Source: Pedobacter faecalis (GTDB taxonomy: Bacteria > Bacteroidota > Bacteroidia > Sphingobacteriales > Sphingobacteriaceae). From it: 64,000 nucleotides of DNA. Below the pieces are notes generated by a model. It was not told where the DNA came from. It worked only from the letters and a program-made list of their open reading frames with translations, and did not search any database. Location: contig NZ_JARXOW010000001.1 of NCBI RefSeq assembly GCF_030182585.1, forward strand, positions 186,001 to 250,000, given 5' to 3'. Both the position numbers and the translations under genes were made by a program. Each line of letters opens with the position of its first letter. The first letter of the stretch is position 1. Shown here one piece after another: positions 18,985 to 27,604 of this stretch.

Positions 18985-19113
18985 GTGATAAAGATCAAAA
19001 AATCGTAAAACTCCTTATGTTAAATAGTGTTAAAACCCACGGTACAAATTAACGTAATAAATTCCCTTAAATTTTATTCTATGTTCAAATAGGGCTGATT
19101 ACATGAATTTAGT

Positions 19114-19121
19114 TACATTTG
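19114..19121 (+). promoter_or_regulatory. Candidate -7 element of the B12 locus
   Basis: TACATTTG matches TAnnTTTG exactly and lies a few bases before the first riboswitch helix, as expected if transcription starts near 19127. No good TTG is found at the -33 distance. Confidence 0.5.
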
Positions 19122-19126
19122 CCTCG

Positions 19127-19300
19127 CTTTTGGTTTCTTTATGATGAATAAAGAATTAAAAGGGAATACGGTGTAATTCCGTAACTGTCCCGCAGCTGTA
19201 AGCTCTGTAACGGTGTTCAAATCACGCCACTGAATTGTCGACAGGCAAATTGGGAAGGCAGAATATCCGGGAGTAAGTCAGAAGACCTGCCTTTAGCCAT
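19127..19300 (+). ncRNA. Cobalamin riboswitch
   Basis: The leader contains the conserved core of a cobalamin aptamer: AGGGAATACGGTG followed by AACTGTCCCGCAGCTGTAA (about 19161-19201), GCCACTG at 19226-19232, GGGAAGGC around 19252, and the B12 box GAGTAAGTCAGAAGACCTGC at 19271-19290. The aptamer is complete. It lies upstream of the BtuB-like receptor gene, which it should shut off when cobalamin is abundant. The stretch from about 19300 to the ATG at 19459 would hold the expression platform; no clear intrinsic terminator was seen there, so translational control is possible. Confidence 0.95.
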
Positions 19301-19458
19301 ATGATTTCATAGCTTTCGGGGATTGAAGCTAGGAGTGAGTGCTGTATTATTATTGTATTTCATTTCCTTGATCTAACTGTTTGCTGTGGGTAATACTCAC
19401 AACAAAATTATTGTTGTTGTTTATTGTGTTTTGCAAATGATTAAACAAACAATACAGA

Positions 19459-21324
19459 ATGAAAATTAAGAACAAAGTGTGGATGGCAGCCGGATTCGGC
19501 GTTCTTCAACTCGGTATCGCTGGTGCCGCATCAGCGCAGGACGCCATCAGGCTGGATAGCGTGGTCATCTCTGCGACCAAAAACGACCAGAAGCAGTCGC
19601 AAACCGGAAAAGTGGTCACGATAATCGGAAGCGAGGTACTGGAGCGCAGCCATGGCAAGAGCCTGGTCGAACTGCTCAATGAACAGGCAGGCATTGTGGT
19701 AGGCGGGGCAACAGGAAACGTCGGGTTAAATAAAAGTCTTTTCTTTAGGGGAGCAGCGAGTGTTCACGCCGTTGTTCTGATCGACGGAATCCTGGCAAGC
19801 AATCCTTCTGGGACCGGTTCATCATTTGATCTCAGAATGTTTTCTATCGACCAGATCGATCACATTGAAATCATCAAGGGCGGACAATCTACCATCTATG
19901 GATCGGATGCGATAGCCGGTGTAATCAACATCATCACCAAAAAAGGTACTAAAGCTGGCAACAGTGTGTATGGTGTAGCCAGCTACGGCAGCTATGAAAC
20001 TTATAAGGGAACCATTGGCATCAGTGCCAACGTAGAACAGTTTTCTTACAACATCGCATTCACACAGGGCAAGACAGATGGCATTTCCGAAGCCGCTAAC
20101 CCGGTCGGCAATACCGATGCGTTCGATAAGGATGGCAATAAGACGGGCGCCGTTAACGCAAACTTTGCGTTTCAGGCGACAGATAAGTTCAGTGTAAGTC
20201 CCTTTTTGCGCTACTTTTATGGGCATTACGATTTTGACGCCGGTTCATTTGCCGACAATCCGTCGAACAATTTCAAACTTGAGCGGTTCAACGGGGGGTT
20301 GAACACCAAGTACGATTTCGGCCGGGGTAAAATAAATCTCAATTACAGTCACGAGAAATCCAAGATCAACACACTGAATCAGTACGGAACAAGCAATTCA
20401 GTAGGGTTTATGGATCTGGTCGATCTGTTCTACAATCAAAAGGTTGGTCAGAAGGTTGATGTTCTTGTGGGTCTGGACAACCGGGCTACAAGGTTAAACG
20501 CAAATTCCAAGGCTCAAACAAATCTCTTCAGTACCTATGCCTCTGTGTTTTTGCACGATCTGAGCATCTTTAATCTCGAAGTAGGCGGAAGATATAATAA
20601 GCACAAAGAATACGGCGAGAACTATACCTACAACATCACACCCTCAGTAAACGTATTGGAAGGTGTCAAACTCTTTGGTACCGTTTCCACATCGTTTAAG
20701 GCGCCAACGCTTGAAAACCTTTTCGGTGCTTTTGGAGCCAATCTGGATCTGGTACCGGAAAAGTCGAAAAACTATGAGGCGGGTTTTAACCTCAGCTTTG
20801 TTGAGGATCGCTACAGTTTGCGCGCAGCAGGTTTTAAGCGCGACTTAACCAATGCCATCGTATATGGAAATGTTGGCTATGTGAACCAGGCCAACCAGGA
20901 AGTAAAAGGATTTGAGATTGAGCCGGCGGTCAGATTGTCTGTGTTTAATATCAACGGATATTATGCCTTTGTTGAAGGTACAGAGTTCAACTTCATCACC
21001 AACCAGGTTTCCGATTATCTGTTGCGCAGGCCAAAACACATTTTTGGAATTAATGCTGGCGTTCAGGCCACTAACGCACTGTATCTGAGTAGCTCATTCA
21101 AATACAACGGTGCCCGTACCGACGGAAATTTTAGCGATTATGTGATCGAAGATCTGCCGGCGTATAAAGTTTTAAATTTCTACGGTGAATATGCGTTATT
21201 GAACAAACGCCTGAAAATATTTGCCGACCTGAAGAATATCCTCGATGAGCAATACCAGGAGTTTTACGGGTATAACAGCATGGGCTTTAATATGAATGCC
21301 GGTTTAAGTTTTTTTATTAAGTAA
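19459..21324 (+). CDS. btuB: BtuB-like TonB-dependent cobalamin receptor
   Basis: This is a 621-residue outer-membrane receptor. The signal peptide ends at ASAQ (residue 27), followed by a TonB-box-like DSVVISATKN, a plug domain (about 45-150, with IEIIKGGQSTIYGSDAIAGVINI) and a beta-barrel ending in a C-terminal FFIK strand. The length is close to E. coli BtuB (about 600), much shorter than SusC-type receptors. The cobalamin riboswitch directly upstream and the BtuF-like gene downstream identify cobalamin or a related corrinoid as the likely cargo. DUF6580 follows 34 nt after the stop. Confidence 0.92.
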   Translation: MKIKNKVWMAAGFGVLQLGIAGAASAQDAIRLDSVVISATKNDQKQSQTGKVVTIIGSEVLERSHGKSLVELLNEQAGIVVGGATGNVGLNKSLFFRGAASVHAVVLIDGILASNPSGTGSSFDLRMFSIDQIDHIEIIKGGQSTIYGSDAIAGVINIITKKGTKAGNSVYGVASYGSYETYKGTIGISANVEQFSYNIAFTQGKTDGISEAANPVGNTDAFDKDGNKTGAVNANFAFQATDKFSVSPFLRYFYGHYDFDAGSFADNPSNNFKLERFNGGLNTKYDFGRGKINLNYSHEKSKINTLNQYGTSNSVGFMDLVDLFYNQKVGQKVDVLVGLDNRATRLNANSKAQTNLFSTYASVFLHDLSIFNLEVGGRYNKHKEYGENYTYNITPSVNVLEGVKLFGTVSTSFKAPTLENLFGAFGANLDLVPEKSKNYEAGFNLSFVEDRYSLRAAGFKRDLTNAIVYGNVGYVNQANQEVKGFEIEPAVRLSVFNINGYYAFVEGTEFNFITNQVSDYLLRRPKHIFGINAGVQATNALYLSSSFKYNGARTDGNFSDYVIEDLPAYKVLNFYGEYALLNKRLKIFADLKNILDEQYQEFYGYNSMGFNMNAGLSFFIK

Positions 21325-21358
21325 GAATTGATATTTTTACAACTCAAAAGCTATACAT

Positions 21359-21949
21359 ATGTCATTAGAAAAATTCAACATCAGAAATTCTATCTTGATC
21401 CTGATCGTTATTGCTGCGGCAGCTACACGGTTTCTCCATCTGGATAGTTTTACAAGTTGGTTTAATTTTACGCCGATTGGCGCTATAGCGATGTTTGGCG
21501 GCGTTTATTACGCAGATAAACTTAAGGCATACTTTATTCCCTTTATAACCCTGCTGGCCAGCGATCTTATCTTGAATTATACCGTCTACTATCATATCGA
21601 CGGCAAATTCGACGCTGCAGTGTGGACATACATCAGCTTTATGCTGATGGTAACAGTCGGCCGCTACATGAAACAGGTGAGCGTTCTGTCGGTTGTTGCC
21701 GGGTCCTTTGCATGTGTTTTTATTCACTGGATTGTTTCGGATATCAGCGTGGTCATGATGGAGGGTTCTATGTACCCAAGGACTTTCAACGGTTATCTGC
21801 TGGCCCTGTGGAATGCGATTCCCTGGGAACGCAACCTGCTGGTAAGCACACTTGCCTACAGTGCGGTGATGTTCGGCGGATTTGAGTATGCTAAAGCAAA
21901 GTTTCCTTCACTGAGGTATGCTCCGGGTGCCGGATTGCAGCATGCTTAA
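21359..21949 (+). CDS. DUF6580-type membrane protein, candidate B12 transporter component
   Basis: The 196-residue product has about five hydrophobic segments (near 10-27, 38-57, 62-80, 87-105 and 112-135, with another near 158-178) and no signal peptide. It resembles the family called DUF6580, a putative transport protein in Bacteroidota; I recall the family but could not search it. The size and helix count recall S-components of ECF vitamin transporters. It is 34 nt downstream of btuB under the same riboswitch, and no BtuC/BtuD permease genes are present here, so inner-membrane corrinoid transport is an attractive but unproven role. A terminator follows at 21970. Confidence 0.75.
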   Translation: MSLEKFNIRNSILILIVIAAAATRFLHLDSFTSWFNFTPIGAIAMFGGVYYADKLKAYFIPFITLLASDLILNYTVYYHIDGKFDAAVWTYISFMLMVTVGRYMKQVSVLSVVAGSFACVFIHWIVSDISVVMMEGSMYPRTFNGYLLALWNAIPWERNLLVSTLAYSAVMFGGFEYAKAKFPSLRYAPGAGLQHA

Positions 21950-21969
21950 CATAATCTTATTCGTGTTAC

Positions 21970-22001
21970 AACCCCTTTTGCAAGTCGCAGAAGGGGTTTT
22001 T
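21970..22001 (+). terminator. Intrinsic terminator after DUF6580 gene
   Basis: AACCCCTT-TTGC (from 21970) pairs with GC-GAAGGGGTT (ending near 21998) and is followed by a T run, TTTTT. It ends about 12 nt before the BtuF-like ATG, so it either ends the btuB transcript or attenuates readthrough. Confidence 0.82.
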
Positions 22002-22012
22002 AATTCCAAGTT

Positions 22013-22948
22013 ATGAAAGTCGTCTCATTTTTACCCGCTGCTACCAAGATGATCTACGATATGGGTTTGGAGGAATATCTCTGTGGGGTTACCTTCGAGT
22101 GCCCCAAAGAGGCGTCTGCCCAGCCAAAGATCGTCCGCTGCGTGCTCGAGGGCAACAATTACTCCAGTGCCGAAATTGATCGTATCTTCTCGGCATCAAA
22201 AGCGCAGGGCAAAAGCTTGTATTGGGTCGACGAAGAGTTGCTCGAGCAAATACAGCCCGATGTGATCTTCACCCAGGACACCTGCGAGGTCTGTCTCATC
22301 GACACCGCCTGCACCTTGTCTTCCATTGCCAACCTCAGCAAGCAGCCTCAGCTCGTTACCTTAAGTCCGGATAGCCTGAACGATGTGTTCGACTGTGCAT
22401 TAAAAATCGGCCAGACACTCGGGAGGGAAGAAGTGGCGCTTCGCTATCTGGCCGCGTTAAAAAGCCGGATGGACGATATTATCGACACGTTGAGGCTTCA
22501 CCGCGCTCCTCTAAGAAGGGTTATGCTCATGGAGTGGATCGAGCCCATTTATAACTGCGGGCACTGGATTCCTTTCCAGATTGCAGCAGCCGGAGGCGTA
22601 GATATGCTGTCTAACCCCGGGGGCGATTCGATTGTCAACAAGTGGGAAAAGATACAGCAGTACAATCCTGAAGTTTTGGTTATCGCACCCTGCGGTTTCG
22701 ATGTGCAGCGCAGTTTTCAGGAAATGTCGCTCCTAACCTCAAAGCCAGGCTGGGATGAACTCGAGGCTGTCAAGAACCAGGCGGTCTACCTGGCCGACTT
22801 TGATATGTTCACTCAGCCTAGCGTAGGCACTTTGGTTCAGGGCATCGAATCCCTTGCCGAAATGTTTCACCCGGAGATCTTTGGCGGCGATCCATCCGCT
22901 GAAAAGCGGTTTGTTAATTTTTACCACCAGGAACTTGTTCTCCGATAA
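22013..22948 (+). CDS. BtuF-like corrinoid-binding protein without signal peptide
   Basis: The 311-residue product has the fold signature of ABC-type cobalamin-binding proteins: VVSFLPAATKMIYDMGLEE at the start, QPDVIFTQDTCEVC near 84-97, and a W-E-K-I-Q-Q-Y-N-P-E-V-L-V-I-A-P segment near 211-226. It starts directly at the first strand and lacks both a Sec signal and a lipobox, unlike E. coli BtuF, so it may remain cytoplasmic. Its position in the B12 locus supports corrinoid binding. The next gene begins inside its 3' end. Whether it serves transport, salvage or sensing cannot be told from the sequence. Confidence 0.83.
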   Translation: MKVVSFLPAATKMIYDMGLEEYLCGVTFECPKEASAQPKIVRCVLEGNNYSSAEIDRIFSASKAQGKSLYWVDEELLEQIQPDVIFTQDTCEVCLIDTACTLSSIANLSKQPQLVTLSPDSLNDVFDCALKIGQTLGREEVALRYLAALKSRMDDIIDTLRLHRAPLRRVMLMEWIEPIYNCGHWIPFQIAAAGGVDMLSNPGGDSIVNKWEKIQQYNPEVLVIAPCGFDVQRSFQEMSLLTSKPGWDELEAVKNQAVYLADFDMFTQPSVGTLVQGIESLAEMFHPEIFGGDPSAEKRFVNFYHQELVLR

Positions 22949-23639
22949 GCCGCAAATAACCAAAAGCGTTTTCAACTGGAGCGGGGGCAAAGACAGCACA
23001 CTTGCGCTTCACTATGTGTTGCAAGACCCAACCATACAGGTCGACTGCCTCCTCACGACGGTTAATGATGGTCTCGACCGTGTATCCATGCATGGGCTGC
23101 GGACCTCCTTGCTGATCAGACAGGCAGAAAGCATTGGAATCAGACTTCATCAGGTCCGCCTCCCGGAAATGCCTGGGATGGATGTCTACGAACGGGAAAT
23201 GCGCCTTCACTTGAATCGTTTGCGGTCAAGCGGCATCGGACAGGCCATTTATGGCGATATATTTCTGGAAGACCTGAAAGCCTATCGGGAGAAGCAACTG
23301 GCTGAATTGAACATAACCGCGAAATTCCCTTTATGGAAGCAAGACACCAGGACCTTGCTGGAAACCTTTATCAATCTTGGCTATAGAACCATCGTTGTTT
23401 GTGCGCAGGAGCGACTGCAGGATTTTTGCGGGCGGGTGATCGACCATGATTTTCTAAATGAACTACCCGCTGATATTGATCCCTGTGGCGAGAACGGCGA
23501 GTTCCATACCTTCGTTTTTGATGGCCCGATTTTTAAAGAGCCCATCAGGTTCCGCACAGGCGAACGAGTGTTCAAGAGCTATGAAACGGCAACGGTAAAG
23601 AATGCCGGATACTGGTTCCTAGATCTGCTCGAGTGCTAG
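22935..23639 (+). CDS. DUF71/COG2102 PP-loop ATPase, probable B12-salvage enzyme
   Basis: The family converts substrates by adenylation; the PP-loop SGGKDS is near the N-terminus (NWSGGKDSTLALHY) and the C-terminal half contains GENGEFHTFVFDGP, typical of diphthine-ammonia ligase (Dph6) relatives. Bacteria do not make diphthamide; comparative genomics has proposed a B12-salvage role for bacterial members found beside btu genes, and this context fits exactly. No ATG lies close before the PP-loop. The TTG at 22935 gives 234 residues and a 14-nt overlap with the BtuF-like gene; the ATG at 22854 would overlap by 95 nt. The 3' end overlaps the convergent STN gene by 21 nt. Confidence 0.82.
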   Translation: MFSDKPQITKSVFNWSGGKDSTLALHYVLQDPTIQVDCLLTTVNDGLDRVSMHGLRTSLLIRQAESIGIRLHQVRLPEMPGMDVYEREMRLHLNRLRSSGIGQAIYGDIFLEDLKAYREKQLAELNITAKFPLWKQDTRTLLETFINLGYRTIVVCAQERLQDFCGRVIDHDFLNELPADIDPCGENGEFHTFVFDGPIFKEPIRFRTGERVFKSYETATVKNAGYWFLDLLEC

Positions 23640-25286
23640 GGTAAGCCCTACATTCCAGCCCAACCAGCCTTTCACTTTTGAGGAAAAGTCGTGCCGGCGA
23701 TCGGGATACACCTGTTGACTGTAGTTTTTCGCAGCACCGCCAACCGGCGCATTGCTCACATAGACCGAGTAAGCCGGGCCCGCCACAACAGCAAGACCTT
23801 TAATAACCTGATACTGTGCGCTCAATCCAAAGCGGTTCAGAATGTTCGAGTAATCCCAATTGCCCAGATACAGGTACTGTGAGGTCAGTTCCATTGCTGC
23901 CGAAAACCTCGGTCCGAAAATGAAGTCGTGACCAAAACCCAGTCCGGCGCTGAGCACCTTGGCCGTATCCGAGAAGTTTTTGCCGGCCAGCAGAATATTA
24001 TACAATTTAGCATTGCCCAGTTTCAGCGCCAGGTTCGCGTTTATGATTTCGTTGGCCGACACACTGATCCGGTGATAACCGTGATGTACGTAATTGAGCA
24101 GGCCGATGCTGTAGCCTTCATTGCGACTGGAGATATTCAGCAAGCCGATCTGCAGGCCGCTCACATCAGTCGCGTAATTGACCAGACCAGCTATCTGGAC
24201 TCCGTCCAGTTTCTTCACGGTAAGGTTAACCAGGCCCGCCACCTGTGTCCCTTTCATGTCTTTCTGCACAGCGTTGACCAGTCCCGCTACCTGGACGCCT
24301 GAAACGCCTGTCCGCACATCGTTGATCAGACCGGCGACCTGCACGCCCCTGACCGAACCGCCAACGCCGTTAAACAAGCCTGCTACCTGCACCTTATTTA
24401 CATCGCCTTTGGTAATGTTGAACAGTCCGCCCACTTCCACGCCATCCACGCCTGCGGTATATCCGCCCAGAACATTTAGTGAACCCTTATTGATCACCTG
24501 TCCGCTCATGCTCCCATGCGAACTCAAACCTGGTATTAATGAAGCCTGAAAGGGCATATTCGCCAGAAAATCCGGGATATTCAGGCTCTGAAGCTTTTGT
24601 TTGGATGACAGGAAAAACCTGCTGAGTCCCAGGTTTTCAATACGGTTTAAAAAGCTGGCCGACTCATCTGCTTCAGTACGGTACCCCTCTGGTTTCACCT
24701 TGATATCTGCCAGAAAGAACAGGGATGTATCCCGGTAGTTCTCCCGGCTGGCAGTGAGAATCACGTTGGAGTGATTGCCCTTAAAGCGTAACCTAAAATA
24801 GCCATCCTCGTCTGTTAAAGCCGACTGCAGTAGCCGCTTTTCATACACGCTGGCTTTCGATAGCCTGGCACCTGTAGATGCATCGACCACGTAACCGCTG
24901 ATCTGGTAGTGCGACTCGTTCTGCGCGATGTTCTCCGGCTCAATCGTCAGCCGGTTTGCCGCATACCTTAAAATAATATGTTCTGCGATTTCCTTGTATT
25001 CCACCGTTCCCTCAAAGAGCCGGTCGAGCACATCACGCACCGGCATCTGATTTACCTGAATGCTCACCAAACTATCGCGGCGGAAAAGGCGTCCGCCATA
25101 AGAGAAGTAAAAGCCGCCCGCCTTGCTCATCTGCTCAAGCACACGTACAACTGGTTCGTTGCTGACATTCAGACTCAGCTGCTTATCCAGGTTGCCACGA
25201 TACCGTACAACAGCCGATTGCGCATGTACCAGCGCCGTAGCCAACAGGGCATAAACGAGCAAAAAAAGCGTCAGGCGTAGTTTCAT
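23619..25286 (-). CDS. Exported STN / carboxypeptidase-regulatory / 16-residue-repeat surface protein
   Basis: The 555-residue product has a signal peptide (1-22), a secretin/TonB short N-terminal (STN) domain (about 30-110, with VLEQMSKAGGFYFSYGG), a carboxypeptidase-like regulatory domain (about 128-205, YQISGYVVDASTG), then tandem 15-16-residue repeats of the type VQVAGLVNxxxxxxxG (about 278-385) and a C-terminal strand-rich segment (about 390-555) resembling an outer-membrane barrel. It is the last gene of the sigma/FecR operon, overlapping FecR by 4 nt. In typical systems this slot is a SusC-type receptor with an N-terminal STN; here the receptor body is replaced by the repeat and barrel. 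The repeats resemble those annotated as LA_2272-type surface repeats. Ligand unknown. Confidence 0.82.
   Translation of the reverse strand: MKLRLTLFLLVYALLATALVHAQSAVVRYRGNLDKQLSLNVSNEPVVRVLEQMSKAGGFYFSYGGRLFRRDSLVSIQVNQMPVRDVLDRLFEGTVEYKEIAEHIILRYAANRLTIEPENIAQNESHYQISGYVVDASTGARLSKASVYEKRLLQSALTDEDGYFRLRFKGNHSNVILTASRENYRDTSLFFLADIKVKPEGYRTEADESASFLNRIENLGLSRFFLSSKQKLQSLNIPDFLANMPFQASLIPGLSSHGSMSGQVINKGSLNVLGGYTAGVDGVEVGGLFNITKGDVNKVQVAGLFNGVGGSVRGVQVAGLINDVRTGVSGVQVAGLVNAVQKDMKGTQVAGLVNLTVKKLDGVQIAGLVNYATDVSGLQIGLLNISSRNEGYSIGLLNYVHHGYHRISVSANEIINANLALKLGNAKLYNILLAGKNFSDTAKVLSAGLGFGHDFIFGPRFSAAMELTSQYLYLGNWDYSNILNRFGLSAQYQVIKGLAVVAGPAYSVYVSNAPVGGAAKNYSQQVYPDRRHDFSSKVKGWLGWNVGLTLALEQI
24130..24455 (-). 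repeat. Tandem 16-residue protein repeats (xQVAGLVN type)
   Basis: At least six consecutive units of 15-16 residues with the core [VT]Q[VI]AGL[VIF]N and a closing glycine are encoded here, about 48 nt each. The regular period suggests a beta-solenoid or stacked strand structure. The DNA copies have diverged while the protein core is kept, which indicates old duplications under selection. Confidence 0.85.
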
Positions 25287-26263
25287 TCTAGAAGTTTAGA
25301 CAACAGGTACTGCTTTCCGTTACGCTCCATCTTTAAGCCCAGGGTCTCGCAAACGATCCGCAGGTTGTCTTCCAAGGGTGTGTCCGGTCGCAAGGTAATA
25401 CTGATCTGTTCCCTGGCCGTAGCCTCATCGCTGATCTCAATCTGTGCTTCATAGGCCTCGTTCAGCACATCAAGGAGTCGCCCAAGCGGTATGTTATCGG
25501 CGACAAACTGCTTACTGCGGTAGTAATTATATAAGGAATCTGTGCTGGCCGATTTGCGTAGTTCGCCCGACGCAGCACTGATCAGCACCTTCTCACCCCG
25601 GCGCAGTTCCAGCTGGCTTTGGCCTCGGGAGACACGCACAATGCCGCTTTCAACGATCACCTCTGTCTCATTTCCCCGGTGCTTCACATTAAAAGAAGTG
25701 CCCACCACCAAAACCGAAACCTTGTCCACATCGATCACAAAAGGCCTCGCCCGGTCTGGCGCTACCTCGAAAAACACATCTCCCTCTTTAAGCCGCACAC
25801 TGCGATTGTCGGCAAAATCGGCCGCATAGCTAAGCGAACTGTTCTTGTTCAAGGTAATTACCGAACCATCAGGAAGTTTTTCCCGGCGCACATCCGCCTG
25901 CGCCACCACATCCGTGTAGCCCGAAGGGCCAAGCAGACTGTAGACAAGCCAAATTCCAACAACTGCAACCAGCGCTGCAGCTACCCGTATCCATGTGCCT
26001 GCAAATGAAGGCCTGACTTTCAGAAAAGGAACTTGTCGCGATTCAGAATTTCCTTCAGTGGCGCGCGACTTAAACCTGATCCATGCTTCATCTGCATCGG
26101 GCCTGGCTGATGCACTTAAACTTTTGCTTGCCGTCCATATCTTTTCAAAGGCAGCAAACCTGGAACGGTTTGCTTCCGATTGCGCAAGCCATTCCTCCAC
26201 TGCGATCCGTTCAGCTTCAGCGGCCTCATTCAGCAGATATTTGATCAGCAATTCATCTTCCAT
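25283..26263 (-). CDS. FecR-family anti-sigma factor
   Basis: The product has 326 residues from the ATG at 26263; an upstream in-frame ATG at 26305 would overlap the sigma gene. It has a cytoplasmic N-terminus that should hold the sigma factor (EELLIKY-like start, WLAQSEANRSRF), one membrane helix (about 92-110), a FecR domain (about 130-230, with LPDGSVITLNKNSSL and VGTSFNVKHR) and a C-terminal DUF4974 segment (about 255-326). In this family the periplasmic part receives a signal from an outer-membrane STN protein. It starts 10 nt after the sigma gene stop and overlaps the STN gene by 4 nt, a typical regulatory unit. Confidence 0.93.
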   Translation of the reverse strand: MEDELLIKYLLNEAAEAERIAVEEWLAQSEANRSRFAAFEKIWTASKSLSASARPDADEAWIRFKSRATEGNSESRQVPFLKVRPSFAGTWIRVAAALVAVVGIWLVYSLLGPSGYTDVVAQADVRREKLPDGSVITLNKNSSLSYAADFADNRSVRLKEGDVFFEVAPDRARPFVIDVDKVSVLVVGTSFNVKHRGNETEVIVESGIVRVSRGQSQLELRRGEKVLISAASGELRKSASTDSLYNYYRSKQFVADNIPLGRLLDVLNEAYEAQIEISDEATAREQISITLRPDTPLEDNLRIVCETLGLKMERNGKQYLLSKLLE

Positions 26264-26273
26264 AGCCCGGTTC

Positions 26274-26843
26274 CTAATTAAAAAAGTCCCTGTAATAAAC
26301 CGCAAAAGCGACCACGAATACCGTTATAAAATCAGCCAGTTTCAGCCTAAGCGTTCTCAGGGCCTTACCCATCTGGTTTTCAACTGTCTTTACCGACAGG
26401 CCCAGTCGCTCGGCAATCTCTTTATATTTCAGATCCTCATAGCGGCTCAACTGAAATATGGTGCGGCAAGCCTCGGGCAGTTCATTCAGGGCTTCGGTAA
26501 GCCGCATCTGCAATTCCGACAGCTCTGCTTTCGCAGAGGCCGGCTCCTGCATCTTGTTCATGCTGTGCGCGGCATAGTCCTGATATTTCAATTTAATCTT
26601 TTCGTGCTTCAGATAATTCATGCTGTCGTGATAAACGCATTTATACAAATAAGCCCGCACTGCCGTCTCAATATTCAGCAGTTCGCGCTTCTCCCAAAAT
26701 TTAAGGAACATCTGCTGCACAATCTCCTCCGCCACATCGCTGTCCTGGAGGATAACCTGTGCATAACTATGCAGCTCCCCGTAATGCTTTTTAAACAACT
26801 GTTCAAAAGCAACATCATCATATACGCTGGCACGCGGATTCAC
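26274..26843 (-). CDS. ECF-type RNA polymerase sigma factor, probable GTG start
   Basis: Region 2 (about 8-85: YDDVAFEQLFKKHYGELHSYA, EEIVQQMFLKFWEKR) and region 4 (about 120-175: LNELPEACRTIFQLSRYEDL, YKEIAERLGLSVKTVENQ) define a sigma-70 ECF factor of the Bacteroidetes FecI-like group. The open frame extends upstream to 27110 but that part overlaps the GIN gene in another frame and has no sigma homology. The GTG at 26843 gives 189 residues, the normal length; a TTG at about 26882 is an alternative. A hydrophobic C-terminal tail (FITVFVVAFAVYY) is unusual. It is directly upstream of the FecR gene that should restrain it. Confidence 0.88.
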   Translation of the reverse strand: MNPRASVYDDVAFEQLFKKHYGELHSYAQVILQDSDVAEEIVQQMFLKFWEKRELLNIETAVRAYLYKCVYHDSMNYLKHEKIKLKYQDYAAHSMNKMQEPASAKAELSELQMRLTEALNELPEACRTIFQLSRYEDLKYKEIAERLGLSVKTVENQMGKALRTLRLKLADFITVFVVAFAVYYRDFFN

Positions 26844-26919
26844 GTCAATTAAATGGGGCTCAAAATATTTAAGCCCCAAATATACCAGTTTCTTTTTATG
26901 CTGATGCCATGCAACAAGT

Positions 26920-27576
26920 TTAGTCGCGGTGCTTAAGCACCTTGCCTGAGCCGCTAACCTCTGCATCAACCTGCGGATTGCCGTTATAATATATCTTTCC
27001 GCTTCCGCTGATGCGGGCCTTAAGGCGGTTGTACACCGTAATCTCCACCTCACCGCTGCCCGAAACTTCCACATCGGCATCCTCGGCACGCAAAGCTTCA
27101 AGGTCGGCATTACCCGAACCGGATACGCTTACCCGCGCATTTTCCGCTTCAATGGTGCGCTCCAGGTCGACCTCCCCAGAACCGCTCACAGACACCCTGA
27201 ACTCATCGACTGCCGGGAAAGCTCCTGTTATATCAATCTCGCCGCTGCCGCTGGCAGATACATGGTCGATAAGCGGGAGGGTTACGGAAACCTGCAGGTC
27301 GTCGTGACGCACGTTCACGTCGTCGTACTGCAGATACAAGATTCCGCCGCGTACTTCCGTTTCGAAATGCGGGATCAGGTTGCTCGAGCCCTTAATAACC
27401 ACCCTGTATTCTGTGCCGTAACTAATCTGTACGTCGGTTGCGCCATTTGCGCTTACGCCGGTAAACTCGTCCAAATTCCTGGTTTCTGAAGTCCGCTCGC
27501 CATTGGCCGTTAGCCTGTCTTTTGTGCATGACATAAGTGATAAACCGATAAATGCTGATAAAAGTAAATGTTTCAT
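26920..27576 (-). CDS. Head-GIN-domain (DUF2807) lipoprotein
   Basis: The 218-residue product has a lipoprotein signal with lipobox LMSC at 13-16. The rest is a putative auto-transporter adhesin head GIN domain, a beta-rich fold with repeated SGSGE/D steps (ASGSGEIDI, VSGSGEVDL, VSGSGNADL, VSGSGEVEI, ISGSGKIYY). Such proteins are probably exposed at the outer membrane; their function is poorly known. It is 28 nt after the repeat protein and 76 nt before the sigma gene on the same strand, so it probably belongs to the surface-signalling operon. Confidence 0.9.
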   Translation of the reverse strand: MKHLLLSAFIGLSLMSCTKDRLTANGERTSETRNLDEFTGVSANGATDVQISYGTEYRVVIKGSSNLIPHFETEVRGGILYLQYDDVNVRHDDLQVSVTLPLIDHVSASGSGEIDITGAFPAVDEFRVSVSGSGEVDLERTIEAENARVSVSGSGNADLEALRAEDADVEVSGSGEVEITVYNRLKARISGSGKIYYNGNPQVDAEVSGSGKVLKHRD

Positions 27577-27604
27577 GATGTTGTATTAAATAGATGAAAT
27601 AATG

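Noticed and set aside
26274..26305. Longer FecR start at 26305
   Set aside because: It would overlap the sigma stop by 32 nt; the ATG at 26263 leaves a normal 10-nt gap and begins the typical FecR N-terminus.
25995..26852. Plus-strand open frame of 285 codons
   Set aside because: It covers the sigma and FecR genes in antisense; both have clear family motifs on the minus strand.
26844..27110. Upstream extension of the sigma-factor frame
   Set aside because: It overlaps the GIN lipoprotein in another frame and encodes a basic, Arg/Ala-rich stretch without sigma homology; the GTG at 26843 gives the normal ECF length.
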